NCBI GenBank assembly: GCA_949051815.1
Contig: CARQVR010000005.1
Span: forward strand, 1-64,000
Direction: 5' to 3'
Length of the DNA: 64,000 nt
Origin: an uncultured Lachnospiraceae bacterium
GTDB lineage: Bacteria; Bacillota; Clostridia; Lachnospirales; Lachnospiraceae
A program made the translations under genes and the position numbers. The notes beneath the pieces were generated by a model, which did not search any database, had not been told where the DNA came from, and saw only the letters and a list, made by a program, of their open reading frames with translations. Positions 1 through 8,343 of the stretch are shown here, piece by piece; within the stretch, counting starts at the first letter, position 1; every line of letters begins with the position of its first letter.

Positions 1-25
1 TCAGATTCATGGTACAGTTATCAGT

Positions 26-2266
26 TCAGATACTGTTCCGTGAATAATTTAGGTTTAATGTTTTATCTACCGCATTCCTCACTTCCAGATGCAGGTGCGG
101 CCCTGTTGAACGCCCGGTATTACCGCTATATCCCAGATGGTCGCCCTGTTTAACTTGTTGGCCTGCCGATACTGTCAGGCTGTCCATATGCATAAATATG
201 ACCGTCCATCCTGTCTCTGTCCGCACCTTCACCCAGTTCCCCGCGGACTCGGAATATTCTGCCAGAGTAACCGTTCCATCCACCGCCGAATAAAGGCGTG
301 TCCCAATCGGAACAGCTATGTCTACTCCGTTATGCATTTTCCGCTCCTTTGTGATCGGATGGATCCGCTCTCCGAAATTAGATGAAATCAGGTTGCTCCA
401 GTCTTCCCTCATCACAGGACCGTATACCTGCTGTCCGCCTGTTGACAATCTGTAATTCTTGTATAATTCCATCTGCTCCTGCGTCATTCTTGGCTCCACT
501 ACCTCTTCCAGCTCCTTTTTTTCCAAAATGATATAACATATTTTTTTCGGTTCCGTCACGTTTTCATACTCCCCTGTATCCGGATTATAGCAGCTCACTT
601 CCCGGTCTTCTTCTTTCACCTCAATGGTAAGGGTATACATTTCCTCAAAGACCGACTGCAGCTCCTCCTTTACATCCTCCAGTGTTAAGCTGCCATATAC
701 CGCTGACAGATAAGCGATCAGCGTATTGGCGGAAAATCCGAAATCGGCCAGTTGGTAAACAAACTCATATATGTCCGGTCCGTACTCTGCTTCCAGTTCT
801 TCCTCCAACGCTTCACGGTCAGCGTTCAGATACTCATCCAGATCTGTCTCCAGCATCCGGAAGTATTCCGTGGCGTCCGTAATGGTGTTATAATCATTTT
901 GCGTAACTGCAGAGGCATAGTATTCCGAGCCACCTGCGAGAATTGCAGCCAGAACCAGAAATAAAATTACGGCGATAATCAGGAAAAAAATAATAATACC
1001 GGCCAGAGAAAATACCGTTGACAGGACTCTCTTCACAGACTGACGACGTTCTTTTTTTGCCCGTCGTTTCACCAACATGTTATGCCTCGTACGTCGAAAA
1101 AAGTTTCCTTCCTCCTGCGCCCGTGTCTGTACCATCTCCTTTTTTAGCTTCTTTTTCTGCTCTCTTGATTTAGCCTCCCGTAGTTTCTTCCGCTGTTCTC
1201 TTTTCTCTGCATCGGATAATAGCCGTTCCCTTTTGTCACGCAAAACCTGTTCCCGCTGTTTGACCTGATCAAGACGGGCATATGTATTATTCTGACTTTT
1301 GATTGTGCGGATATTCCTTCGGGTTCCTGACATGATCACACGGCCTGTCCGCCGGATGCTTCTCTTCATGGATCCGGTCAGTTCATCTTCCCGCAATGTT
1401 TCTTCATCCGCCATTATCCTGATACCACGAAATAAAAGCCTGCCTTTTGCCCGGCGCTTGAAGTCTCTCCTGCTGCGTCTGTTAAGCAGCTTTTCATAGT
1501 CTTCTCTGGTCATCTTCTCACGGGTGATACGCCCGCTATACTTAAGCCGTCCAAAACGCGCCAGTTCCTCTTCCTCGTTGGTCAGATTGAGCAGACCGTA
1601 ATATTCAAACCGCATCTTCTCCTTCGCGGAATGGTCTTCTGTGGAAAACCGGGTATACCCTTTTTGTATCTCCTTCCGCCCGCTCTCTAATCTCTGCCGG
1701 AGTTTTTCATTTTCTGAAAGTGCCTGACTGTTTTTCGCCATCTTCGGCGTTTCTGCGGTCCCCAATTGAATGCTGCCAAACCCTTTGGATTCCACTTCCT
1801 GTATGACAGGGGATTTCCATGTCTGACCGGCTGTACTGCACTGCGTGAAATCAGAACTGCTCTCCACCTCATGCTCATAATGATATGCACTGCCTTCCGC
1901 TGAACTGCTCCCGGTCAGATTTTCACCCTGTTCCCCTGGCTGATCTCTCTCTGGCGGAGGATTTTCCTGTTCCGGAAAACTCTGCTGCGTGTAGTGCTGC
2001 TGCACATGCTGATCCGCAGAAGAATATGCCTGCTCCTCATACTGTTCCCGCACCTCGTTGTAGGCTTTCTGCTGCTTTTGGAAAGTTTTGTGCTGCACTA
2101 TCGCATCAAATGCCGTGTATGCAGCTTCCTCCATCAACTCCTGCCGCATCCGGCTTTTATTATTCTTAGCGGATAATGCAAAGTTCTCATCCGGTCCGTT
2201 TTCCTGTTCCGGCTTTTGCAGTATGTTTTGCCGCCGCTGGCTGGTAAATTCCTGTGACTGGCTCAT
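26..2266 (-). CDS. CD1108-like conjugation protein with C-terminal M23 peptidase
   Basis: A 746-residue protein expected to open the peptidoglycan locally for the conjugation channel, the VirB1-like role. Residues 1 to about 400 are hydrophilic and very rich in Gln, Glu, Lys and Arg, with charged segments likely to be helical. One strongly hydrophobic segment lies at about 415-445, and residues from about 630 form an M23/LytM metallopeptidase domain with the zinc ligands H-x-x-x-D (in HNGVD) and H-x-H (in GPHLHLEV). The topology suggests a cytoplasmic N-terminal half and an extracellular enzyme. It is the last transfer gene in the window and follows virB4 by 28 bp. The long charged N-terminus is shared with the CD1108 family as I know it; its function is not known to me. 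Confidence 0.85.
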   Translation of the reverse strand: MSQSQEFTSQRRQNILQKPEQENGPDENFALSAKNNKSRMRQELMEEAAYTAFDAIVQHKTFQKQQKAYNEVREQYEEQAYSSADQHVQQHYTQQSFPEQENPPPERDQPGEQGENLTGSSSAEGSAYHYEHEVESSSDFTQCSTAGQTWKSPVIQEVESKGFGSIQLGTAETPKMAKNSQALSENEKLRQRLESGRKEIQKGYTRFSTEDHSAKEKMRFEYYGLLNLTNEEEELARFGRLKYSGRITREKMTREDYEKLLNRRSRRDFKRRAKGRLLFRGIRIMADEETLREDELTGSMKRSIRRTGRVIMSGTRRNIRTIKSQNNTYARLDQVKQREQVLRDKRERLLSDAEKREQRKKLREAKSREQKKKLKKEMVQTRAQEEGNFFRRTRHNMLVKRRAKKERRQSVKRVLSTVFSLAGIIIFFLIIAVILFLVLAAILAGGSEYYASAVTQNDYNTITDATEYFRMLETDLDEYLNADREALEEELEAEYGPDIYEFVYQLADFGFSANTLIAYLSAVYGSLTLEDVKEELQSVFEEMYTLTIEVKEEDREVSCYNPDTGEYENVTEPKKICYIILEKKELEEVVEPRMTQEQMELYKNYRLSTGGQQVYGPVMREDWSNLISSNFGERIHPITKERKMHNGVDIAVPIGTRLYSAVDGTVTLAEYSESAGNWVKVRTETGWTVIFMHMDSLTVSAGQQVKQGDHLGYSGNTGRSTGPHLHLEVRNAVDKTLNLNYSRNSI

Positions 2267-2294
2267 ATATCTACCACCTCTCCATCATCCTGCT

Positions 2295-5198
2295 CTAAAC
2301 CGCCTGCTTCGGCTCTTCCTGTTTCTTTCTGGCACGTAGCGCCTCTCCCGGCTTCGTGGTCATAACCTTATAGCAGACCGTATTTTGAGGGAACTCATCC
2401 TCAAACGGTACTTTTGCCTGCTCGATCCACAAAAGCCCTTTCCCGGGTTCCCCTGATTTAATATAGTTTTCCTCCTCTTCCGACAGATCCAGATGCTGTG
2501 CTAAAAGTCTGGCATCATCACCAGCCTGATTCAGCATGGCAATGAAATTTGTCGTGTCAAGAATGTTCTGAATTTCCGGTGACCGGAATAAATCCTTAAT
2601 GTTCTGGGTAATTCCACTTGGGATTCCGCCCCATTTACGGAATCTTTTCCAGATCTCCACACTATAAGCCGCTGTAATCGGGCTTCGTAAAAGAAGATGA
2701 AACTCGTCGATATCCACCCACGTCCATTTCCCTTTAGACCGGTTCTGTGTCACACGGTTCCAGATCGCATCCTGAATAATCAGCATGGTAAGATCTCTCT
2801 GGTTCGCATCCATATCCTTTAAGTCAAAACATACCAGTCTGGCATTGATATCCACATTCGATCTGTGGTTAAAGTAAGACAGGGAGCCCGACACATACCG
2901 GGAAAGGGCGATTGACAGATCCAGACCGATCTGCATCATTTCCCCCTGCATGGATCGCAACTCATTATATAAATCTTTCATCACAGGCATTTTCTCCGGC
3001 ACCGGATCCTTTGCAAACTGGTGATATATTTTTTTGCAGGCCGTATCTATGACCGCAGTTTCCCTTTTGGATAATACCGCATTATTTCCCAGAATCAGTT
3101 CGCACATGGAAACCACAAAATTACACTTGGCCGCTATGGGATCATAGTCCTTATCCATTTCATTTTGAGCAGACAGATTAATTTCCATCGGATTGATATG
3201 CACCTGCGAATTAAGTGCAATCTTGATCACCTGACCACCCAGAAGTTTATACAGCATCCCGTATTCTCCCTCCGGATCTATTGTCAGTCTGTCGTCACTG
3301 GTTCGGAGAAACATATCAAGAATCTCCCGTTTTACAAAAAAGGTTTTACCAAAACCCGGCATTCCGAATATCAAACCGTTCGGATTAACCAGATTCTTGC
3401 GATTTTCTACGATTACGTTATTTGACAGACTGTTCATGCCGTAATACTGTCCTTTATTTGTATATAACTCCTTTGTTGTAAACGGGATAAAGATAGCCAT
3501 GTCGGTCGTTGTAAATGTACGTTGGATTTCTACCGTATTATTTCCCAGCGGAAGCGCCGACATATATCCCTGCTCCTGTCTGTTATCCAGCCTTTCCAGG
3601 CGGCATTGATACGCCGAAAGGATACCGTTTAGTTCAAAGATATTCTCCTCCAGCTCCTTTCTCGTGGCTGCCGTCTGCACCACAGTGATTGTGGTATGGT
3701 ACATTTGCTCGTTCTTGCGCTGGATATCACGGTATAGCTTGTCTCCTGCATCGCGGTACGTCTCCAGCTCCGGCGGCAGCATATCCATATCATAGCCCCC
3801 TCGTACAGCCTGTTTTTGGTTCGTGATGATCATTGCCTGAATATCCGTCACATTTCCCTTTGCATAGTCTAATGCCTCCTTACGGGACATGGCCTTTGAA
3901 TGAATGGATATCCACAAATTACTTCCCAGATTCAGCATATCCGCTATAATACGGTCTTCCATATCCGAGGCAAATACCTGCAGATAACTGACTGCCCCTA
4001 CCCTGTCACCGACACGGAAGTATCTTGTGGCATTTAATTCCGGTCCGGATTTGAAAGAAAAGCCGGATGGCGCAATAAAATCCTTACTGGAAAGCCCTGT
4101 ATTTACGGGCATGTCCCAATTCCACATGAACCGCTCCTTCGTCGCCGGATGGAAAATCCGGAACAGAAGCTCCAGTCGTTCATAACCGTTTAAAATCCGG
4201 CAGCGGCTGTTAAACTTCCGCAGATACTTTTCAATCTGTTTGCTGATCTTAGCCATCTTCAGCTTCGCGTTCCTGTAGTCCTTCGCATGTATGCCATAAG
4301 TCAGATACCGTTCTTTCTTCAGGTTGTTTGTACCTTTGGCAAACTGGCCGATTAACATATCAGAGTATTCCTTGCGGACAATATTGTAAGCATCCGGCTG
4401 TTGCTCGATCACAAAGTCCTTTGCGTATGTCTCCTTGTCCATCTCCATATTTCCGTAGTTAAACTGGAAATGGATATCCGGATTAAAATAATTGATCAGC
4501 GTGCACCATCTCTCAAACAGGATGTTTTTAGGCTCGTTGTCAAGAAGCTGGTAGGTAATGTCCTCAAACGCAATCGTCTGGGTAAAATATCCCTTCTCTG
4601 ACTCAAAAATGCCGTCCTCATAGGGGATCCTGTAGGGAATGGTGTCCTGTGCGGATACCGGAATATCACCCTTAATCTTTGCTTTTTTCACCGCTTTCTC
4701 CAGTTCTTTTTTTATCTTCGGATCTATTGGCCCTTTCATCGGAATTGTAATATGCTTTTTTCCGACCCTGACCTCTGACGTTTCATTCGCTGCCTTGATC
4801 CGGGATATCTCTTTCTGGGTTTTCCCCGAAAACACGATTCTCTCTACCTCCTTTTTCAGTTTTTCTTCTTCCTCCTGTAAGGCATACAGGTTGTTTGTCA
4901 CATATGGCCTGTCCGTATTGCGTATAAAGTGTGTCTCATAAAAATACCACATGTATTTCTCCATCCCCATCCCGTTCTTCTTATACAGGATGCAGATAAC
5001 AACCGGCGCTGCCGCGATACTAAGTCCCATGACTGACGCCATAATATCCAGACCAAGCGCAAACCGCATCACCAGAAATACGGGCATTCCCACGATAACC
5101 CCTGTTGCAAAACCGGCAATCTGCCTTTTGGTCAGATTGAGGCCCGGAATTGTCTTCCGGACCTCTGAAAAATCTTTTGTCATGTTCACATATGCCAT
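2295..5198 (-). CDS. PrgI-VirB4 fusion, conjugation ATPase (CD1111 + CD1110 type)
   Basis: The protein has 967 residues. Residues 1 to about 115 look like a PrgI-family membrane protein (start MAYVNMTKDF, NLTKRQ motif, two hydrophobic segments, ending near RPYVTNNLYALQ). From about residue 118 the sequence is a VirB4 ATPase, with Walker A GMPGFGKT near residue 615 and a Walker B-like DIDEFH near 825. VirB4 energises assembly and function of the transfer channel at the inner face of the membrane. In related elements I know, prgI and virB4 are adjacent separate genes; here they are one reading frame with no internal stop. It sits between virB6 (18 bp upstream) and the M23 hydrolase. Confidence 0.9.
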   Translation of the reverse strand: MAYVNMTKDFSEVRKTIPGLNLTKRQIAGFATGVIVGMPVFLVMRFALGLDIMASVMGLSIAAAPVVICILYKKNGMGMEKYMWYFYETHFIRNTDRPYVTNNLYALQEEEEKLKKEVERIVFSGKTQKEISRIKAANETSEVRVGKKHITIPMKGPIDPKIKKELEKAVKKAKIKGDIPVSAQDTIPYRIPYEDGIFESEKGYFTQTIAFEDITYQLLDNEPKNILFERWCTLINYFNPDIHFQFNYGNMEMDKETYAKDFVIEQQPDAYNIVRKEYSDMLIGQFAKGTNNLKKERYLTYGIHAKDYRNAKLKMAKISKQIEKYLRKFNSRCRILNGYERLELLFRIFHPATKERFMWNWDMPVNTGLSSKDFIAPSGFSFKSGPELNATRYFRVGDRVGAVSYLQVFASDMEDRIIADMLNLGSNLWISIHSKAMSRKEALDYAKGNVTDIQAMIITNQKQAVRGGYDMDMLPPELETYRDAGDKLYRDIQRKNEQMYHTTITVVQTAATRKELEENIFELNGILSAYQCRLERLDNRQEQGYMSALPLGNNTVEIQRTFTTTDMAIFIPFTTKELYTNKGQYYGMNSLSNNVIVENRKNLVNPNGLIFGMPGFGKTFFVKREILDMFLRTSDDRLTIDPEGEYGMLYKLLGGQVIKIALNSQVHINPMEINLSAQNEMDKDYDPIAAKCNFVVSMCELILGNNAVLSKRETAVIDTACKKIYHQFAKDPVPEKMPVMKDLYNELRSMQGEMMQIGLDLSIALSRYVSGSLSYFNHRSNVDINARLVCFDLKDMDANQRDLTMLIIQDAIWNRVTQNRSKGKWTWVDIDEFHLLLRSPITAAYSVEIWKRFRKWGGIPSGITQNIKDLFRSPEIQNILDTTNFIAMLNQAGDDARLLAQHLDLSEEEENYIKSGEPGKGLLWIEQAKVPFEDEFPQNTVCYKVMTTKPGEALRARKKQEEPKQAV

Positions 5199-5215
5199 GG
5201 ATTTTGCCTCCTCCT

Positions 5216-6157
5216 CTAATGGGCGTTAAATATGCTGGCCGATATGTTCCCGACTTTAAACATCATCACCGCCAGCCCGAAGCCGCATCCGATCAGCATG
5301 ACCAGATTCTGTTTGAAATTTCCTGCCTGTAATCCGCCAAGAACGCCTCCGTAAACAGAAAACAGCAGAAGCATAAAAAATCCCTCAAAGGATAGTGCCA
5401 GCATCTTCCTTGTGTAATTCATTCCCATCTGGCTCCATTCCCTGTTCATCCATGTGGAATAGGGAATCGGTGCAGTGCTGGCATAAAGCAAAAGCTCAAT
5501 AAACCACAACATCACACGGACATAAACCAGCACCCCGCAGATCCAGATACCGACTGTCCCGATTGCCAGCATAACCTTGTATCCGCCAAGCTCCATCACC
5601 GCCGCAAGCGTAATTCTTTCCGGTGACGGATCTATTCCCAGATCCTCTAAGGTTAATTTAAATTCCCCCACAGAATCGCCCGTAAGACCGCCAAGATTCT
5701 CTGATGCCCATATTCCCAAATCACAGAAGGCCATTACAATCTGAAAGGAATATGTACATACGATCAGACACAGGGCAAACTTCATCAGAACCAGCATCAG
5801 CCGTTCCGGCTGTATGTTCTGCATGGAATTACTCTCCTGTACCAGATGAATTATCTCCCAGCAAAAGATTACCGTGATAAAGGCCGCTGCAAGCGGTATG
5901 CAGACATTCTCTGAGACATTCTGCATCAGACTGTACGCCGTGTCATTCCAGTTCTTCGGCCCCGCTGAGATAAGGTTTGTCGCTTTATCCACTTCCTGAT
6001 TCAGAGAATCGAACAATCCCTCAAGGCTTTTTCTGGTGCTTTCATACAGGCCCGCGTAAAATATTTTCCAAATACTTTGCACTACTTTGTCAACAAACTC
6101 GCTGACTGCATGATCACCAGACATAGGTGATATTTCCACATTATAGGATAACAACAT
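5216..6157 (-). CDS. VirB6/TrbL-like channel protein, CD1112 family
   Basis: A 313-residue polytopic membrane protein with about six hydrophobic segments between residues 85 and 310, after an amphipathic N-terminal region. Sequence style and position (after Maff2, before PrgI-VirB4) match the CD1112 family of conjugative transposons, taken to form the inner-membrane part of the transfer channel. It starts 12 bp after the Maff2-like gene and is part of the same operon. No catalytic motif is expected or seen. Confidence 0.85.
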   Translation of the reverse strand: MLLSYNVEISPMSGDHAVSEFVDKVVQSIWKIFYAGLYESTRKSLEGLFDSLNQEVDKATNLISAGPKNWNDTAYSLMQNVSENVCIPLAAAFITVIFCWEIIHLVQESNSMQNIQPERLMLVLMKFALCLIVCTYSFQIVMAFCDLGIWASENLGGLTGDSVGEFKLTLEDLGIDPSPERITLAAVMELGGYKVMLAIGTVGIWICGVLVYVRVMLWFIELLLYASTAPIPYSTWMNREWSQMGMNYTRKMLALSFEGFFMLLLFSVYGGVLGGLQAGNFKQNLVMLIGCGFGLAVMMFKVGNISASIFNAH

Positions 6158-6169
6158 TTCTCCACCGCC

Positions 6170-6388
6170 TTACATACTAATCATGGAACCGAGCATCGGA
6201 ACAAGAAAAAGCCCCGCTGAGAATATGACACCTCCACCAACGACTTTTCCCATGCCATCCTCTTGCTTCGCCGCGTTCTGTTGGGAATGCCCCTCAGAAA
6301 ATTTTATGATTCCGACGATAGCCAAAGCTGCTCCCCATGCCTTGACAGCAATGGCTGCAAAATCAATTATCTTAAGAATTATTTCCAT
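6170..6388 (-). CDS. Maff2-family small membrane protein
   Basis: A 72-residue protein with two hydrophobic helices separated by a short polar loop (around SEGHSQQN). Size, sequence and place just before virB6 match the Maff2 family (CD1113) of conjugative elements, a presumed small channel subunit. I start it at MEIILK because AAAGGAAGG lies a few bases upstream. A longer frame starting MRRRI is only the translation of the palindrome at 6409-6426 and has no ribosome binding site. Confidence 0.85.
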   Translation of the reverse strand: MEIILKIIDFAAIAVKAWGAALAIVGIIKFSEGHSQQNAAKQEDGMGKVVGGGVIFSAGLFLVPMLGSMISM

Positions 6389-6408
6389 TTTTATCCTTCC
6401 TTTCTGGG

Positions 6409-6426
6409 ATATGCGACGTCGCATAT
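6409..6426. repeat. GACGTC-centred palindrome, copy a
   Basis: ATATGCGACGTCGCATAT, a perfect 18-bp palindrome. It lies about 20 bp upstream of the Maff2 start and directly after the terminator of the coiled-coil gene. Copies b-f stand at 7334, 7458, 8326, 10164 and 10904. Confidence 0.97.
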
Positions 6427-6430
6427 TCCG

Positions 6431-6469
6431 ATAAAAAACGCCCTGGGAGTTTTGCTCCTTGGGGCGTTT
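6431..6469 (-). terminator. Intrinsic terminator after the coiled-coil gene
   Basis: On the minus strand AACGCCC pairs with GGGCGTT (7 bp) and GGAG with CTCC around a CAAAA loop, followed by a run of T. It starts about 10 bp after the stop codon of the coiled-coil gene and lies inside the transfer operon, upstream of Maff2-virB6-virB4. Confidence 0.8.
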
Positions 6470-6478
6470 GGTTAACAG

Positions 6479-7315
6479 CTATCTTTCTATCTCATCTTTT
6501 TTATGTTCTGTCAGGGAAATCCTGCTTTCATCTCTGTCCCCTTTATCGTTGACGGCAATCTTTTCCCTGTTCTCCGAAAGTTTCTTTATCACAGAAGCCT
6601 TCTGCTCCAAAGCACGGAAATCCTCAATCGCTCCGTTTAGCCTTTCCGCCCGTTTTGTGTATGTATTCTGACGTTTCTGATAATGATTCCTGAGCATCCT
6701 AAACAGTACCGATCCCTTGTTTTCCATCGCCTCCTTCCCCGGATCGCCAGAAAGGCTCTGCTCCTTATTCGATACAATCCTGCCTGCAGTTCTGACATGG
6801 GCAGCCGCTGTAGATAGTTCATTCTCGATTCCGTCGAGCTTTTCAACGGCATTTTTCATATCCATTTCTGCACTTCTTGCGTGATCCCGCATCTCAATCA
6901 GTTTTTCCTGAATGCCCAGAAAGCTGCATACGTTATTAAGCGCTTTTGTACCCATATTTTTAAAATTCTGTATAATCTGCTCCGCTTTCGTGTTGAGATC
7001 CTGCCTGATATTTTCCAGTTTTTGCTTTTGCACCTCTACGGTATTGCCAGCCTGCTCCACAAGACCCGAAAATACTTTTTTATTTTCTGATGCCGCCGGT
7101 TCATTCACAGGTCTGTCAAGAAGCTCTTTCATCTGACTTTTGATCTCATTTAGTTCCTGCATGATAGCCGCATAATTCTTCTCCGATTCCGCCATGTAAT
7201 TCATTAAAAGGTCAATCTGTTGTCTCTCATGCAACATATTTGCAATCTGCAGCATCCTCAGCAGTTCTTCTATGCCAGCGTTTCTACCTTCATTGGCTAT
7301 GATCACTTCGTTCAT
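6479..7315 (-). CDS. Coiled-coil cassette protein of unknown function
   Basis: A 278-residue hydrophilic, mostly helical protein with long heptad-like stretches (about residues 25-70, 95-150 and 170-260), no membrane segment and no enzyme motif I recognise. The start MNEVIIANEG is chosen because GGGGACGATA precedes it; an upstream in-frame extension would have to run through a terminator and a palindrome. It has its own downstream terminator and lies between two direct repeats, between virD4/fic and Maff2, where related elements carry at most a small CD1114-type gene. It looks like an accessory insert. A role in entry exclusion, adhesion or regulation cannot be decided. Confidence 0.75.
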   Translation of the reverse strand: MNEVIIANEGRNAGIEELLRMLQIANMLHERQQIDLLMNYMAESEKNYAAIMQELNEIKSQMKELLDRPVNEPAASENKKVFSGLVEQAGNTVEVQKQKLENIRQDLNTKAEQIIQNFKNMGTKALNNVCSFLGIQEKLIEMRDHARSAEMDMKNAVEKLDGIENELSTAAAHVRTAGRIVSNKEQSLSGDPGKEAMENKGSVLFRMLRNHYQKRQNTYTKRAERLNGAIEDFRALEQKASVIKKLSENREKIAVNDKGDRDESRISLTEHKKDEIER

Positions 7316-7333
7316 TATCGTCCCCTTTCCTGG

Positions 7334-7351
7334 ATATGCGATGTCGCATAT
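7334..7351. repeat. GACGTC-centred palindrome, copy b (variant)
   Basis: ATATGCGATGTCGCATAT. The only copy with a broken centre (GATGTC in place of GACGTC), although the outer bases GG/CC extend its arms. It lies 18 bp upstream of the coiled-coil gene start. Confidence 0.95.
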
Positions 7352-7355
7352 CCCG

Positions 7356-7394
7356 ATAAAAAACGCCCTGGGAGTTTTGCTCCTTGGGGCGTTT
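7356..7394 (-). terminator. Intrinsic terminator upstream of the coiled-coil gene
   Basis: The core hairpin and T-run are identical to those of the terminator at 6431-6469. It ends transcription that has passed fic and the short leader-like sequence at 7426-7443. Confidence 0.8.
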
Positions 7395-7425
7395 GGTTGA
7401 CAATTGCTTATGTTTTCATACAACG

Positions 7426-7443
7426 TTATTTTATCATCTGCAT
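7426..7443 (-). other. Minigene-like start: strong ribosome binding site with 3-5 codons
   Basis: Downstream of fic on the minus strand a near-perfect site (AGGGAGAGGAGG) is followed by ATG CAG ATG ATA AAA TAA, giving five codons, or three from the second ATG, which has ideal 6-base spacing. It stands between palindrome c and the terminator, where a cassette gene would begin. It may be the remnant of a lost gene or a leader peptide; no protein evidence is possible at this length. Confidence 0.4.
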
Positions 7444-7457
7444 CCTCCTCTCCCTTT

Positions 7458-7473
7458 TATGCGACGTCGCATA
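7458..7473. repeat. GACGTC-centred palindrome, copy c
   Basis: TATGCGACGTCGCATA, a perfect 16-bp palindrome one base beyond the stop codon of fic. Confidence 0.97.
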
Positions 7474-7474
7474 T

Positions 7475-8260
7475 TTATCTGGATTCATTAAAATGCTCCT
7501 GCACTCCCTTCTCATACGGTTTCAATCTGTCCTCTGAATCTCCCACTTCAAGCCTTGCTTTATTTTCTGACAATTTCCCAAGAACAGATTCTTTGACCGG
7601 CATACTTCGGATCCGCTCCTGCTCCTGTAAACTCAGTTCTTTCAGAAATCTTTCCAGCGATGTGCTGTCATTATTTCCCATCATTTCAAAATAACTGCTC
7701 CGCTGATCCTTCGGAATCACCACCGGCGCCAGATTATTTCTAAATAATTCATAATTAAGCAGCAATCGTCCTGTTCTGCCGTTCCCATCTTCAAAAGGAT
7801 GTATTCTCTCAAACTGCAGATGCATCTGCGCAATTTTTTGATACACACTGTCAAACTCTGTATGATTGTAGTTGTATACAAAATACATCATCTGCTGCGG
7901 TATCTGTACCGGCTCCGGCGGAATATGTTCTGCTCCACGTATCCTTACCGAAACATTTCTATATCCCGAAATCTCAGAGATATTCCGGTTAATCAATATT
8001 GCTGTATCCTTTATGATCCGCTCTGACAGGTCTTCATCCAAATGGTTCAGGATATAATTAACCGCATATTTGTGGTTAATCGCCTCATAAATTTCTCTTG
8101 GCTTCGCAGATACCTGAAACTCATTGTCATTAAACAAAATGGCATATGTCTCCGCATAAGACAGCGTATTACCCTCAATCCCATTGGAATGATAGGTACT
8201 TCTGGTAATAAAATCTTCAAAATATTCCTGGTTTCTGAATATATAGTCTTTGATGTCCAT
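7475..8260 (-). CDS. Fic-domain protein (AMP transferase), class II type
   Basis: A 261-residue Fic protein. The catalytic loop HPFEDGNGRTGR lies near residues 149-160, with the His and the phosphate-binding GNGR complete. Near the N-terminus SNGIEG (residues 25-30) fits the autoinhibitory motif S/T-x-x-x-E-G/N, so I place it in class II, where the inhibitory helix precedes the Fic core in the same chain. Such proteins transfer AMP to target proteins and are self-inhibited by the Glu. The start MDIKDYIF is supported by GAGGGTG six bases upstream. It is inserted between virD4 and the Maff2 side of the transfer operon and flanked by palindromes. The target is unknown; modulation of host or recipient proteins during transfer is inference. 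Confidence 0.88.
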   Translation of the reverse strand: MDIKDYIFRNQEYFEDFITRSTYHSNGIEGNTLSYAETYAILFNDNEFQVSAKPREIYEAINHKYAVNYILNHLDEDLSERIIKDTAILINRNISEISGYRNVSVRIRGAEHIPPEPVQIPQQMMYFVYNYNHTEFDSVYQKIAQMHLQFERIHPFEDGNGRTGRLLLNYELFRNNLAPVVIPKDQRSSYFEMMGNNDSTSLERFLKELSLQEQERIRSMPVKESVLGKLSENKARLEVGDSEDRLKPYEKGVQEHFNESR

Positions 8261-8325
8261 AAAATCACCCTCTCTTATACCAGACAATATAACATATCCC
8301 ATTTTAAATATCAAACCGGATCGTT

Positions 8326-8341
8326 TATGCGACGTCGCATA
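8326..8341. repeat. GACGTC-centred palindrome, copy d
   Basis: TATGCGACGTCGCATA, two bases after the stop codon of virD4 and 65 bp upstream of the fic start. Confidence 0.97.
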
Positions 8342-8343
8342 TT

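Larger units (their letters stand above)
6401..6477. repeat. Direct repeat copy 1 (palindrome + terminator)
   Basis: This stretch is nearly identical to 7326-7402 at an offset of 925 bp, with about five differences, including a C/T change in the palindrome centre. Each copy holds the 18-bp palindrome followed by the same terminator. The two copies exactly bracket the coiled-coil gene, so recombination between them would remove that gene and leave one copy. Confidence 0.9.
7326..7402. repeat. Direct repeat copy 2 (palindrome + terminator)
   Basis: Second copy of the repeat described at 6401-6477, upstream of the coiled-coil gene in the direction of transcription. It carries its own copy of the terminator, so transcription arriving from fic should stop before the coiled-coil gene unless it reads through. 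Confidence 0.9.
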
